Shown here piece by piece: positions 34,032 through 43,300 of a DNA stretch of 64,000 nucleotides; position 1 is the first letter of the stretch, and every line of letters begins with the position of its first letter. The position numbers were made by a program, and so were the translations under genes. The DNA comes from Paenibacillus pabuli NBRC 13638 (lineage in GTDB: Bacteria; Bacillota; Bacilli; Paenibacillales; Paenibacillaceae): the NCBI RefSeq assembly GCF_001514495.1, contig NZ_BCNM01000014.1, forward strand, positions 151,136 through 215,135, written 5' to 3'. A model generated the notes under the pieces. It was not told where the DNA came from. It worked only from the letters and a program-made list of their open reading frames with translations, and did no database searches.

Positions 34032-35081
34032 TTAATACTTAATCATATACAGCGTGATCTCTTCCCTGTTGTGGAACAACTGCTTGGAGCGTTGAATTTG
34101 CATTCTTGAGCGCTCAAATGTATCGATGACTTCCTTAATCAACGCGAGCGGCTTCTTATGCAGCAACTTCACCGTAACAACTGCTGTTCCTCCCGATTGA
34201 AGGCTGTATAACAGGTCTGACACAAGGCGGCTCATCAGCTTCGGACTCCAACTCATATCACATACGAGCAGATCGAATTCACCTTCGCGAAAGCGTACAT
34301 CGCCTGCGTTTTTTTTCAAAAAGGTTAATTTGGGCGATTGCAGCAGGGACGCATCCATCTTCGCCGGATCAACCGCTGTAACCTCAAGCCCGCGCTCAAG
34401 CAGAAAAGAAGTCCATCCGCCCGGTGCAGCACCAATATCCAATGCTTTGTGGAAAGAAGTAAAGTCGATGCCAAATGTTTGCTCCGCCTCAAGCAATTTG
34501 AATTTGGCTCGGGAGATCTGTCCCTCCTCCTTCTGGAAACGAACAGCTCCGCCGCTCCAGTCAGACAAATTTTGTTCAGGCCGGGATACTCCCGCGTATA
34601 ACATATCATTCGCAACAAAGACAGATATCACATATTCCGCATCACGAACAACCCACTCACAGCCAAGATCATTCAGCTTCTCGGTCAACAGTTGTTTTAA
34701 AGAAGCAGCATTTTCCTGCCAGAAGGCCCCTTCAGTTTTACGAACTTGTAATGTAACATTTGTTCCTGTTAACTCGGTATGGTTTAGGACAAATGAAATT
34801 AACTTTTCCATCGCTTGTGCTGAATCTTCGGTGTTTTCCTGAAATTGAACAGGCTGAATATGCCGTAAAAACGTAGGATTAACCTCTAAAAGCTTAATCG
34901 ATACCTCTTCTTTGGCAATCGGAAGACCGGCAAGCAGTATTTCACCAGGTACGAGTACCGTGCTCTTGACTGCACCAAACGTACGGCGCAATTCCTCCTG
35001 AGCGTAGGGTGCAAAACCATGATTGGCCGTGCAAATAAAACGGGAGAAGTCTCCTTCTCCCCAAGATGACTGTGTACTCAA
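34032..35081 (-). CDS. FtsJ/RlmM-like SAM-dependent RNA methyltransferase
   Basis: 349 residues. The N-terminal part (about 1-170) resembles the THUMP-containing arm of RlmM; the C-terminal part is an FtsJ-type Rossmann methyltransferase. Visible marks are S-R-A-K-F-K-L-L-E (catalytic lysine region as in FtsJ), the SAM loop L-D-I-G-A-A-P-G-G-W-T, C-D-M-S-W, V-K-L-L-H-K and the final R-E-E-I-T-L-Y, giving a K-D-K-E tetrad. Ribose 2'-O methylation of rRNA is the family activity; the exact nucleotide is not assigned. It lies 6 bases after the ABC ATPase gene and is the last gene of the repair/redox operon. Confidence 0.8.
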   Translation of the reverse strand: MSTQSSWGEGDFSRFICTANHGFAPYAQEELRRTFGAVKSTVLVPGEILLAGLPIAKEEVSIKLLEVNPTFLRHIQPVQFQENTEDSAQAMEKLISFVLNHTELTGTNVTLQVRKTEGAFWQENAASLKQLLTEKLNDLGCEWVVRDAEYVISVFVANDMLYAGVSRPEQNLSDWSGGAVRFQKEEGQISRAKFKLLEAEQTFGIDFTSFHKALDIGAAPGGWTSFLLERGLEVTAVDPAKMDASLLQSPKLTFLKKNAGDVRFREGEFDLLVCDMSWSPKLMSRLVSDLLYSLQSGGTAVVTVKLLHKKPLALIKEVIDTFERSRMQIQRSKQLFHNREEITLYMIKY

Positions 35082-35087
35082 ATTGTG

Positions 35088-35867
35088 TTACCCTCCAGAA
35101 CGTACGCGAATCCAGGGACGTCCATTATCCCATTGGATATCGACTGGAACATCGTACGTATGCTTAATTGTTTCTTGTGTTAAAACTTCATGTTTGGGAC
35201 CTGCCGCAGCAATACGTCCATCGCGGATCAAGGCCACATGTGTAAACAACGGTACGATCTCTTCGACGTGATGAGTGACATATACGACAGTGATACTACG
35301 CTTACGCAGCCGATCAATTTCGGCCAGCATGTTCTCGCGTTCATACAAATCAAGGCCGGCACAAGGCTCGTCCAGAATCAGCAATTTGGGATTTGCCATC
35401 AGTGAACGGGCAAGCATTACTTTTTTGCGCTCCCCTTGAGAAAGTGTTCCGAGCGGATGGTTAGCCAGCTTTGCAAAACCCATCTCATCAAGCAGGTTCA
35501 TGGCTTTATCCTTCACATCATCCGGGATCGTTTGATAGAAACGCAAAAAAGCATAAGCTCCTGTTGCAACCACTTCCCATACCGGATCTCGCAGCGTCAG
35601 TTTTTCAATCAAGGTCTGACTGATATAACCAATGTCTTTACGAACCTCCCGAACATCGCATTGTCCATAGAGGTTGCCCAATACTTCAATGCGCCCCTGA
35701 CTTGGAAACATATATCCATTCATCATTTCAAGCAGTGTTGTTTTGCCCGACCCATTGCGTCCGAGAATGGCCCAGTGCTCGCCTTCCTTGATATTCAGAT
35801 GAACGTCATCCAGAATCTGATTATCTTCCCGTCTAAGAGATACATGCTCCATCGAGATAATACTCAT
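35088..35867 (-). CDS. ABC transporter ATP-binding protein (YlmA-like)
   Basis: 259-residue stand-alone ABC ATPase. Walker A is G-R-N-G-S-G-K-T-T near residue 36, the signature is L-S-Q-G-E, and Walker B is L-L-I-L-D-E-P-C-A-G-L-D, followed by T-H-H as the switch histidine. It resembles B. subtilis YlmA, whose substrate is unknown. No permease gene is adjacent, so it may pair with a remote membrane subunit or act otherwise. It overlaps the thioredoxin-like gene by 4 bases. Confidence 0.8.
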   Translation of the reverse strand: MSIISMEHVSLRREDNQILDDVHLNIKEGEHWAILGRNGSGKTTLLEMMNGYMFPSQGRIEVLGNLYGQCDVREVRKDIGYISQTLIEKLTLRDPVWEVVATGAYAFLRFYQTIPDDVKDKAMNLLDEMGFAKLANHPLGTLSQGERKKVMLARSLMANPKLLILDEPCAGLDLYERENMLAEIDRLRKRSITVVYVTHHVEEIVPLFTHVALIRDGRIAAAGPKHEVLTQETIKHTYDVPVDIQWDNGRPWIRVRSGG

Positions 35868-36181
35868 TTTAGCACCGCCTTTCGGATTTCCCCTAACAGA
35901 TGCTCGACAGAGTTCATACGATAGACCATTTTGGGCACATCATGTTCACCATCAAACAACATAACCGCAGGGACGCTCGAAATCTGATACTGCTGAACCA
36001 GTTCAGGGATATCATGAATATTCATCTCCGTCAAAATCCCCTCAGGCAGCAAATGCTCGGCAATTTCCAGCATACGACGTGCAGCTGCGCAAGTTCCGCA
36101 GAGCGGGGTATAGATAAATACTGCCTGAGGCATGCCTTCCCATACGCCACGCATTAACATTTTAGTCGTAATCGGCCTCAT
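35864..36181 (-). CDS. Thioredoxin-family protein
   Basis: 105 residues with a C-G-T-C active site (C28, C31) after an F-I-Y-T-P-L strand and a cis-proline region S-S-V-P-A-V-M. No signal peptide, so cytoplasmic. The C-x-x-C differs from the classical C-G-P-C of TrxA, suggesting a specialised redox partner. It overlaps both neighbours by 4 bases (the cREC gene and the ABC gene), indicating translational coupling. Confidence 0.85.
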   Translation of the reverse strand: MRPITTKMLMRGVWEGMPQAVFIYTPLCGTCAAARRMLEIAEHLLPEGILTEMNIHDIPELVQQYQISSVPAVMLFDGEHDVPKMVYRMNSVEHLLGEIRKAVLK

Positions 36182-36519
36182 CTGCTTTCCTCTTCCGAAG
36201 CAACACGAAGCATAACCTCCCCAGACATTGGACCATTATGAACCGTGACAGAGTCTGGTTTATTGCTGTATAACAATTCGTACATCTGACGTTTGCCATA
36301 CATACTGGACGTGTGCAAATAGATCTGACGCGGGAATAAACCTTCCCTGACGATGGAAGCAGCAACTTCACCGCCATTCGGTGAATCCGGACCCAGTTCA
36401 TAATCCAGGGATAAAATGTCCACGTTACCTTCCCTAAGCAGGATTAGGCATTCTTCTGCATTGGTAGCTAAAACAAACCCTTTCGGACAAGCCCGGTAAT
36501 CATCCAAAAAAACATGCAT
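36178..36519 (-). CDS. Cyclic-phosphate-processing receiver-like protein (cREC)
   Basis: 113-residue single-domain protein resembling the cREC family predicted to process cyclic phosphates in nucleotide or RNA-repair contexts. The start is L-D-D-Y-R-x-x-P (acidic pair D6, D7), the receiver-like phospho-site is D39 in S-L-D-Y-E-L-G, and Y-L-H-T-S-S follows. Unlike a signalling receiver it is not attached to an output domain. The family function is mostly predicted, not measured. It overlaps the thioredoxin-like gene by 4 bases and lies 20 bases after nfo. Confidence 0.7.
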   Translation of the reverse strand: MHVFLDDYRACPKGFVLATNAEECLILLREGNVDILSLDYELGPDSPNGGEVAASIVREGLFPRQIYLHTSSMYGKRQMYELLYSNKPDSVTVHNGPMSGEVMLRVASEEESR

Positions 36520-36539
36520 TACAATCGCTCCTCTCCCAT

Positions 36540-37388
36540 TTAAAGCCAGGAACGCATGAGCTTAATGTCACCGCGGTGTGTTCCATCTTCCCCTGATTCA
36601 GTCTCCAGCACAACTACCGCTTGCTGAAACTCAGGCGCACATAACAGTTCCTGCATCGCTTCTTCTCCTATATAACCCTGTCCGATCCGTGCATGTCTGT
36701 CCTTGCATGAACCGGATGGATATTTCGAATCATTAAAGTGAACAGCCGCCAGAGCATCCCAGTATCCGAGCAGTCTGCCTTTCTCCAGCATCGATGCCTC
36801 ATTGCCTGTTGTCCACATGCCTGAAGCAAAAGCATGACACGTGTCAAAGCAAAAAGCAATATGCTCGGGATACCGGCTTAGCTTGCGAATTTGTATCAAT
36901 TCTTCCATTGTCGTACCCATGGGACCATGATCTCCAGCCTGATTTTCAAGCAAAACCTTTGCCTGTCCATCCCACTCCGCTAATGCGGTATCCAGACAGG
37001 ATATGAGATTTTGGTATCCTTCGAGTGGTTCATTGCTCTTGAGATGTCCAAAGTGAACTACAGTCCCTACTGAACCGCAGGCGTCTGCAATATGCAGATC
37101 ATTTCGTATCGATGCGATGGTGGCATGAAAACCCGCCTCTCCTCGGGTTTTGCCCAAAGCCGGATTCGTGGGATAGGGTGAGTGGGCAATCGAAGCAAGT
37201 CCCTGCTTCTCACACCAATCCCGACACTGATCAGCATCTTTGAGGTCCAGTTCTTTCAAGCCAAGGCTCCGAGGGTTCTTCGGAAAATATTGAAATGCGG
37301 TAGCCCCCATCTCATATGCCCGCTTGGCTGCCTGAAGAAATCCACCTCTGGTGCTGACATGTGCCCCGATTCCGCTGTTAGGCCTCAT
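36540..37388 (-). CDS. nfo: Deoxyribonuclease IV (AP endonuclease)
   Basis: Zinc-dependent endonuclease that cuts DNA 5' of abasic sites, the step after base removal by glycosylases such as the one encoded next to it. 282 residues, TIM barrel. Conserved metal-ligand blocks: G-A-H-V-S near the start, H-S-P-Y, V-V-H-F-G-H, L-L-E-N-Q-A-G, C-F-D-T-C-H-A-F, V-H-F-N-D-S-K, D-R-H-A-R-I-G-Q-G-Y-I-G and V-L-E-T-E. The start overlaps the end of the glycosylase gene by 11 bases. Confidence 0.95.
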   Translation of the reverse strand: MRPNSGIGAHVSTRGGFLQAAKRAYEMGATAFQYFPKNPRSLGLKELDLKDADQCRDWCEKQGLASIAHSPYPTNPALGKTRGEAGFHATIASIRNDLHIADACGSVGTVVHFGHLKSNEPLEGYQNLISCLDTALAEWDGQAKVLLENQAGDHGPMGTTMEELIQIRKLSRYPEHIAFCFDTCHAFASGMWTTGNEASMLEKGRLLGYWDALAAVHFNDSKYPSGSCKDRHARIGQGYIGEEAMQELLCAPEFQQAVVVLETESGEDGTHRGDIKLMRSWL

Positions 37389-38199
37389 GCTGGCAATCCG
37401 GACAGAAGAAAGCCTTCTTGCCCGTAATTTCCACGCGTGCTATCGTTCCCCCACAGCGAGGGCAAGTTTCCCCTTCACGATCATACACCCGGCACTGCTC
37501 ATTATAACTTCCCGTCTTAGTATCTCCCTGCATCAACGGCATTTCCATATAACCGCCTTCCGATGCAGCTTCTCGCAATACGGATTGCACAGAATGGTAC
37601 AAACGTGCTGTAAGTTCAGGCGAAGCAGCAATATTTTGTGTCTTTGAGCTTGGTCTCAAGCCTGCTGCAAATGCAATCTCATCCGAATAACAATTTCCGA
37701 TGCCTGCAATAATATGCTGGTTGACCAATGTCGTTTTGAGCGTGCCCCGACGTCCTTTCAAGAGGGCAGCAAACCGTTCTGTATTCATGCGCCGATCCAA
37801 AGGTTCAGGACCAAGGTCCGACATAGCCTCTTCTGTTTCTTTCGACGTCAGCAGATGCAGATAGCCCAAACGGAGCCCAATAAAGAATAAAGTATATTCT
37901 CCAAACTGAATCTCCACTTGAGTGGAACGATCCGGCCGTTCAGCTTCCGTGCCCCAGAAAATCATTCCGCCCAGCATGAGATGAAGCACAAGCCGCTTAC
38001 CATTAGCCAGATGAAAGATCAGATGTTTGGCCCGGCGCTCTACAAATATGATACGATTACCTGTCAATTCACGGATAAACATATCCGGCTCGGTATTAAT
38101 CGATTTCTCGCGATTAACCACCACACCTGTAATGGGTAAATCCAGTATGTTCTCGGACAGCAAGGTCCGGTAGTTTTCCATTTCCGGCAATTCCGGCAT
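37378..38199 (-). CDS. Fpg/Nei-family DNA glycosylase
   Basis: Bifunctional base-excision glycosylase/lyase. The N-terminal P-E-L-P-E (catalytic P2, E3), K-H-L in the lesion-binding strand, N-Q-H-I-I-A-G-I-G-N-C-Y-S-D-E in the helix-two-turn-helix and a C-terminal zinc finger (C-P-R-C ... C-P-D-C) with the adjacent arginine region are present. The first helix reads M-E-N-Y rather than the V-E-T-V typical of MutM, so this is a divergent branch, and the usual MutM may be elsewhere. 273 residues. It is followed directly by nfo, a sensible base-excision pair. Confidence 0.88.
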   Translation of the reverse strand: MPELPEMENYRTLLSENILDLPITGVVVNREKSINTEPDMFIRELTGNRIIFVERRAKHLIFHLANGKRLVLHLMLGGMIFWGTEAERPDRSTQVEIQFGEYTLFFIGLRLGYLHLLTSKETEEAMSDLGPEPLDRRMNTERFAALLKGRRGTLKTTLVNQHIIAGIGNCYSDEIAFAAGLRPSSKTQNIAASPELTARLYHSVQSVLREAASEGGYMEMPLMQGDTKTGSYNEQCRVYDREGETCPRCGGTIARVEITGKKAFFCPDCQHEA

Positions 38200-38206
38200 C
38201 GTTCAT

Positions 38207-39016
38207 CTACCCCTTCTTGGATGCTTGGCCTGTCGTCTGCGACAGCCACTCAATCAGTTTATGCAAATCTTCAAAGACATGATCAGGACGAACCTTGGTT
38301 GCCTGGATGTGGCTGTCCATATTCTCGCGTGTCGTTATTCCGGTAAGGACCAGAATGGTCTCACAACCCGCTGCTGCTCCTGCTGCAATATCTGTACGCA
38401 TATTGTCTCCGATTACAGCAACTTCACCAGACTTTAAGTTCAATCGACTAATGGCAGACTTCATAATAATACTTGATGGTTTGCCTATGACGGTAGGGTG
38501 AATTCCAGTGGCTGCTTCTATCGCTGCCCCAATCGTCCCTGCTCCTGGCGTAAGGCCATCATCAGAAGGAAGCTGTAGGTCAGGGTTGGTCATAATAAAT
38601 TTGGAGCCGCCATTGATCCAACGAAGTGCCTTGGTCAGTTTACTGTAGGAAAATTCGCGATCAATTCCTTGTATAACGTACTCCGGTTTATCATCCGTAA
38701 GTTCAAGCCCTGCTGCTTCTAGCGCTTGCAACAGGCCTTCCTCTCCGATACAGGCCACTTTCGCACCAGGAGCCTCTTCAGCTACATATTCCGCAGCTGC
38801 CACCGCAGATGTACAAACTTGAGATGCTTCGGCCGGGATACCCATCCCGTTCAAGTGATCTGCCACACCCTGGGGGGTACGCGAAGAATTATTAGTCACA
38901 AACAAATAAGGCATGCCTTGTTCATTTAATGTCCGAATAAGCTCATCGGCACCTTCGATACGATGTCTGCCATGATAGAGTGTACCATCCAGATCGATCA
39001 GATAGGCCTTAATCAT
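38207..39016 (-). CDS. HAD-IIA family phosphatase (NagD/YutF-like)
   Basis: 269 residues from ATG 39016, with GGAAG 8 bases upstream. Motif I is D-L-D-G-T-L-Y, motif II V-T-N-N-S-S-R-T, the lysine is in V-I-G-K-P-S and motif IV is I-G-D-N-M-R-T-D. A large C2-type cap lies between motifs II and III. Close in pattern to Bacillus YutF and other p-nitrophenyl-phosphatases of the NagD group; the physiological substrate is uncertain. First gene of the operon leading into the glycosylase gene (7-base gap). Confidence 0.88.
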   Translation of the reverse strand: MIKAYLIDLDGTLYHGRHRIEGADELIRTLNEQGMPYLFVTNNSSRTPQGVADHLNGMGIPAEASQVCTSAVAAAEYVAEEAPGAKVACIGEEGLLQALEAAGLELTDDKPEYVIQGIDREFSYSKLTKALRWINGGSKFIMTNPDLQLPSDDGLTPGAGTIGAAIEAATGIHPTVIGKPSSIIMKSAISRLNLKSGEVAVIGDNMRTDIAAGAAAGCETILVLTGITTRENMDSHIQATKVRPDHVFEDLHKLIEWLSQTTGQASKKG

Positions 39017-39276
39017 ATACAGCACTTCCTTTCTTTATTCCATTAACATTTCATGCCCTTAACCATTAGCATCGAACGTCAAAGCCAACCTATGTATACA
39101 GTACAAAAAAATGGCTTACTCGCATCTGCACGCAACACGTCGAAATGAATCGAACACCGAGGCCTGGACTCGCGCGTCTTCTGTACAAGCTTGTCATTTC
39201 CTGCGCTTTCCCGGAAAATAATTTGAATCATTTCCCTGTTTATATTGCCCATCCTACACGCTTTCTCGTCCAATTG
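39017..39276. other. Intergenic region, no supported gene
   Basis: About 260 bases between the HAD gene start and the rnz terminator. A 66-codon frame at 39079-39279 exists but begins inside the terminator hairpin and has no ribosome site or recognisable motif. The promoter of the HAD-led operon should be here. Confidence 0.4.
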
Positions 39277-39315
39277 CAAAAGGGACCGCGGGTGTAACTT
39301 CCCCCCTCAGTCCCG
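39277..39315 (-). terminator. Intrinsic terminator of rnz
   Basis: The minus strand reads CGGGACTG...CGGTCCC with inner GGG/CCC pairing, then TTTTG, about 60 bases after the rnz stop. Confidence 0.7.
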
Positions 39316-39372
39316 TGCAATTACCGACACTTCCCACCTCATGTTTGGCTGTGAAGCTGGGCACACCCACAA

Positions 39373-40311
39373 CTAGGATTTACTTTTACGATGAACCACT
39401 GGAATAAGCTCGTGTTCAATCGCAAGCTTCGTATTCGGAAATATCGACTGCGCTTCTTTCAGAAGTGGCTGCAGCTGATCCTCATCTTTATAGCGGGAGC
39501 TAAAATGGGTCATGATCAGCTGTCCTGCATCTGCTGCTCTCGCCGCCTCTGCCGCTTGCTTCGAAGTACTATGATAGTATTCATGAGCCGTATCAGCCAA
39601 ATCATGCAGGAACGTAGCTTCGTGTACAAGGACATCTGCCTGATGAGCTAGTGGCTGTACGTTGCCACATGGGCGTGTATCCCCCAAAATGGTAACGATC
39701 ATTCCACGCTTGGGCGCTCCCAAAACATCTTCTGGGCGAAGCGAGTCACCGTTGTCTAGAGTAATGGTTTCTCCACGTTTCAAACGACCGAATAACGGCC
39801 CAGGCTTCAAGCCATACTCAGCCAGTTTTGCAGGGTCCAGACTGCCTGGACGATCCTTTTCGGTAATTCGATACCCATAACTGTCGATACGGTGTTCCAG
39901 CAACGCTGATTCCACGATAAAAGTCTCATCTTCAAAAAGCACTCCGCCTGTATGTTCTATAATGCTTAGATCGTAGTTTAGACGTGACTGGCTTAGTTCC
40001 ATCGTAGTCATGATCATTCGTTCTGTGCCTGGCGGTCCATACACTGTTAATGGTGTAGTGCCACCCTGATAGGCTCTGCTGGATAGCAGACCTGGAAGTC
40101 CAAATACATGATCTCCATGTAAATGGGTTATAAATATTTTCTCCAATTTGCTCAACTTAAGCGGAGAACTTAAAATCTGATGCTGGGTTCCTTCCCCGCA
40201 GTCAAACAACCACAATGCTCTGCGCTCATCCAACATGCGCAGCCCTATGGAAGTTACATTCCGCTGAAGCGTAGGCACACCAGCGTTAGTTCCCAGGAAA
40301 TATAGTTCCAC
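39373..40311 (-). CDS. rnz: Ribonuclease Z (tRNA 3' processing)
   Basis: Metallo-beta-lactamase-fold endonuclease that trims tRNA 3' ends. GTG 40311 is taken as start (GAGGTG nine bases ahead), giving 312 residues beginning V-E-L-Y-F-L-G-T, the family's usual N-terminus. The zinc motif is T-H-L-H-G-D-H; other ligands are H-E-A-T-F, H-S-T and T-H-F-S-S-R-Y. The exosite segment (P-G-P-L-F-G-R-L-K-R-G) is present, which identifies RNase Z rather than a generic hydrolase. The frame extends 15 codons further upstream, reaching into the metH terminator, which is not coding. Confidence 0.93.
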   Translation of the reverse strand: MELYFLGTNAGVPTLQRNVTSIGLRMLDERRALWLFDCGEGTQHQILSSPLKLSKLEKIFITHLHGDHVFGLPGLLSSRAYQGGTTPLTVYGPPGTERMIMTTMELSQSRLNYDLSIIEHTGGVLFEDETFIVESALLEHRIDSYGYRITEKDRPGSLDPAKLAEYGLKPGPLFGRLKRGETITLDNGDSLRPEDVLGAPKRGMIVTILGDTRPCGNVQPLAHQADVLVHEATFLHDLADTAHEYYHSTSKQAAEAARAADAGQLIMTHFSSRYKDEDQLQPLLKEAQSIFPNTKLAIEHELIPVVHRKSKS

Positions 40312-40340
40312 TCTGGATCGCACCTCTTTCTGCTGCCAGC

Positions 40341-40369
40341 AAAAAGCCTCCGACAATGCGGAGGGCTTT
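40341..40369 (-). terminator. Intrinsic terminator of metH
   Basis: AAAGCCCTCCG-cattgt-CGGAGGCTTTTTG on the minus strand, 17 bases after the metH stop and about 30 bases before the rnz start. Confidence 0.85.
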
Positions 40370-40385
40370 GCCTGACCTTTTACTT

Positions 40386-43300
40386 TTATGCCTTATCCAC
40401 GTTAAAGTACTTCGCTTGCGGATGGCTGAATACCATCGCCGATACAGATGCTTCAGGTTCCATCATGAAACCTTCCGTCAGTTCCACACCAATATCCTCA
40501 GGCTGTAACAACTTGAACAGCGGCCCTTGATCTTCCAAATCGGGACATGCCGGATATCCGAATGATACCCTGATTCCCTGATAGCGTGCTCCATGACGTT
40601 GCTTCATGGTCATCTGGGCTGGATCAGGGAAGCCCCAGATATCTCTCATCATATGATGAACACGCTCGGCTAATCCCTCTGCTACTTCAAGCGCTACGGA
40701 TTGCAGAGCATGTGAACGAAGATAATCGCCTTGCTCTTTCCAAGCCGTTGATAATTCTCGTACACCGTGTCCGGCTGTTACAACCATGAAACCAACGTAA
40801 TCCATTTGTCCGGATTCCACCGGCTTCAGGAAATCAGACAGGCACAGGAATGGTTCAACTTTTTGGCGCGGGAACGTGAATGTATGCAAGATATTGCTGG
40901 TATCCTCAGGGTCATAAACGATGACACTATTACCGCTGGACTGAGCAGGGAAGAATCGATACATTGCATGAGCCTGAATAATTCCGTCACGTACCGCCTC
41001 CTGCATAATATCATCCACTACTGCCTTCAGATCAGTAGCTTTCTGATCACCCGAAGCAAGCAGCTGCTCTACCGAGCCGCGCAAACCAAGATGATGCCCG
41101 AGCAGCATCTGCATGTTCACATACGGTAAGATGTGTGACAGCGGATAGTTCCGCATGACATGTCGCTCCAGATCTGGCGGAATGAGAACCGGATTGTCGA
41201 TTGCGATATCCGAACGCTCTACCCGAGTAAGCTCGGGAAGGGGTTGTACATTTTCTGCACCCGAGGCGTCAGCCTCTTTCTCAGCATCCATCTCAAGCTG
41301 CATCATTTCACGCGTGCTTGGATTCATCAGCTTGTTGGCCAAATCCAGGCCGTCCATCGCATCTTTTGCATATACAACCATTCCATTATATTCAGGCCGT
41401 ATTCGGTTTTTGGTGAATTTACGTGTCAATGCCGCACCACCAACCATAATGGGTACATCAATACCTGCTGTTCGCAAATCCTGAGCTGTAAGAATCATCT
41501 GCTGCGCCGATTTAACCAATAGACCTGACAATCCGATCGCATCGACTTTTTCTTCTCTGTACGCCTCGATAATACGCTCTGGTGGTACTTTTATACCCAA
41601 ATTTATGATCCGGTAACCGTTATTGGACAGGATGATCTCTACCAGGTTTTTGCCGATGTCATGTACATCGCCCTTCACTGTCGCTAAGATGATCTTACCT
41701 TTCACTGACGTCTCGTTTTTCTCCATGAACTGCTCCAAATAAGCTACCGAAGCCTTCATGACTTCAGCGCTCTGAAGCACTTCTGCTACGATCAGCTCAT
41801 TATTGTTAAACAGCCGCCCTACTTCTTCCATCCCCCGCATCAGCGGACCGTTGATTACTTCAAGGGCAGTATATTTGGCGAGTGCCTGCTCCAGATCGGG
41901 CAGCAAACCTTCTTTGCTCCCTTCTACAACATACGATGCGAGACGTTCTTCCAACGACAGGTTCGAAATCTTTTCTTTTTTCTCAACCTTTTTGTTACGG
42001 AACGCCGCTACGAAAGCAGCCAGTGTTTCGTCATTCGTATTGTATAACAGCTCTTCCGAGAGTCTGCGCTCTTCCTCCGGAATGGAAGCATAGCGCTCCA
42101 GCTTCTCTGTGTTAACGATGGCATAATCGAGACCCGCTTTGGTACACTCATACAAAAATACAGAGTTCAGCACTTCACGCCCTGCTTCAGGCAAACCAAA
42201 TGAAATGTTACTAATCCCCAGTATCGTATGACATTCGGGCATTGCTTCTTTTATAACCCGAATACCTTCAATCGTTTCTTTGGCCGAACCGATATATTGT
42301 TCATCGCCCGTACCCACCGGAAACACCAAGGTATCAAAGATCAGGTCTTCTGCTTTTAGTCCAAATTTGTTCACCAGCAAATCGTAAGATCGCTTGGCTA
42401 CCTCCAGCTTGTCCTCACGACTAATGGCCTGACCGCGTTCATCAATCGTTCCGACAACAACGGCACCGCCGTATTTATGAAGCAACGGAGTGACCAGCTC
42501 GAACTTTTCCTCGCCGTCCTCAAGGTTAATGGAGTTAATTATCGCTTTACCTTGAGAGTATTGCAGTGCCAGGTCGATGACGGCTGCATCTGTCGTATCG
42601 ATCATGAGTGGCACCTTTACTTTTTTGACAACCAGTTCAAGGAACTTCTCCATGTCTTCGGCTTCCTCACGGTCCGGGTCCTGAACGCAAACGTCGACAA
42701 CATGTGCCCCATTTTTCACCTGAGCCCGAGCAATTTCCGAAGCTTCTTCATATTTCCCTTCAACAATAAGACGCTTGAATTTCCTTGATCCAAGCACATT
42801 CGTACGTTCCCCAACCATATATGGGCGATTGTCCTGTTCAACGTATACCGGATCAATTCCCGACAATGCTGGTGGATGAGTTCCGTTCATTTCTCTTGGA
42901 GGGTACTTGGCAAGGGTATCCCGCATTGCCCGAATATGTGCAGGTGTTGTTCCACAACAGCCACCCGCGATGTTCAACCAACCCTGCTCGGCAAAAGCAC
43001 CAATCTTCTGAGCTAGCGAATCAGGGGATTCATGGTAATTACCGTTCTCATCCGGAAGACCTGCATTGGGATAACAACTTACCGCAACAGAAGCCATCCC
43101 GGAAAGCGAGCGAATATGGTCGCGCATGAACTCCGGACCTGTAGCGCAGTTTAGTCCCACTGAAATTGGGTTAAGGTGTTCTAGGGATATATAAAAGGAC
43201 TCAATATTCTGACCAGCGAGGGTTGTACCCATCGGTTCGATTGTTCCTGATATCATCAAAGGAAGCTTGATACCACTTTGCTCAAATGCTTGTTGAATTC

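Noticed and set aside
35088..35867. Reading the YlmA-like ATPase as the missing subunit of the sugar transporter
   Set aside because: It is in another operon 9 kb away and lacks the C-terminal regulatory domain of MsmX-type sugar ATPases.
39079..39279. 66-codon minus-strand frame near the rnz terminator
   Set aside because: Its start lies inside the terminator hairpin; no ribosome site or recognisable pattern.
39286..39374. Possible structured RNA or T-box downstream of rnz
   Set aside because: It resembled a T-box terminator region at first, but lacks the specifier stem and T-box sequence and lies after, not before, a gene.
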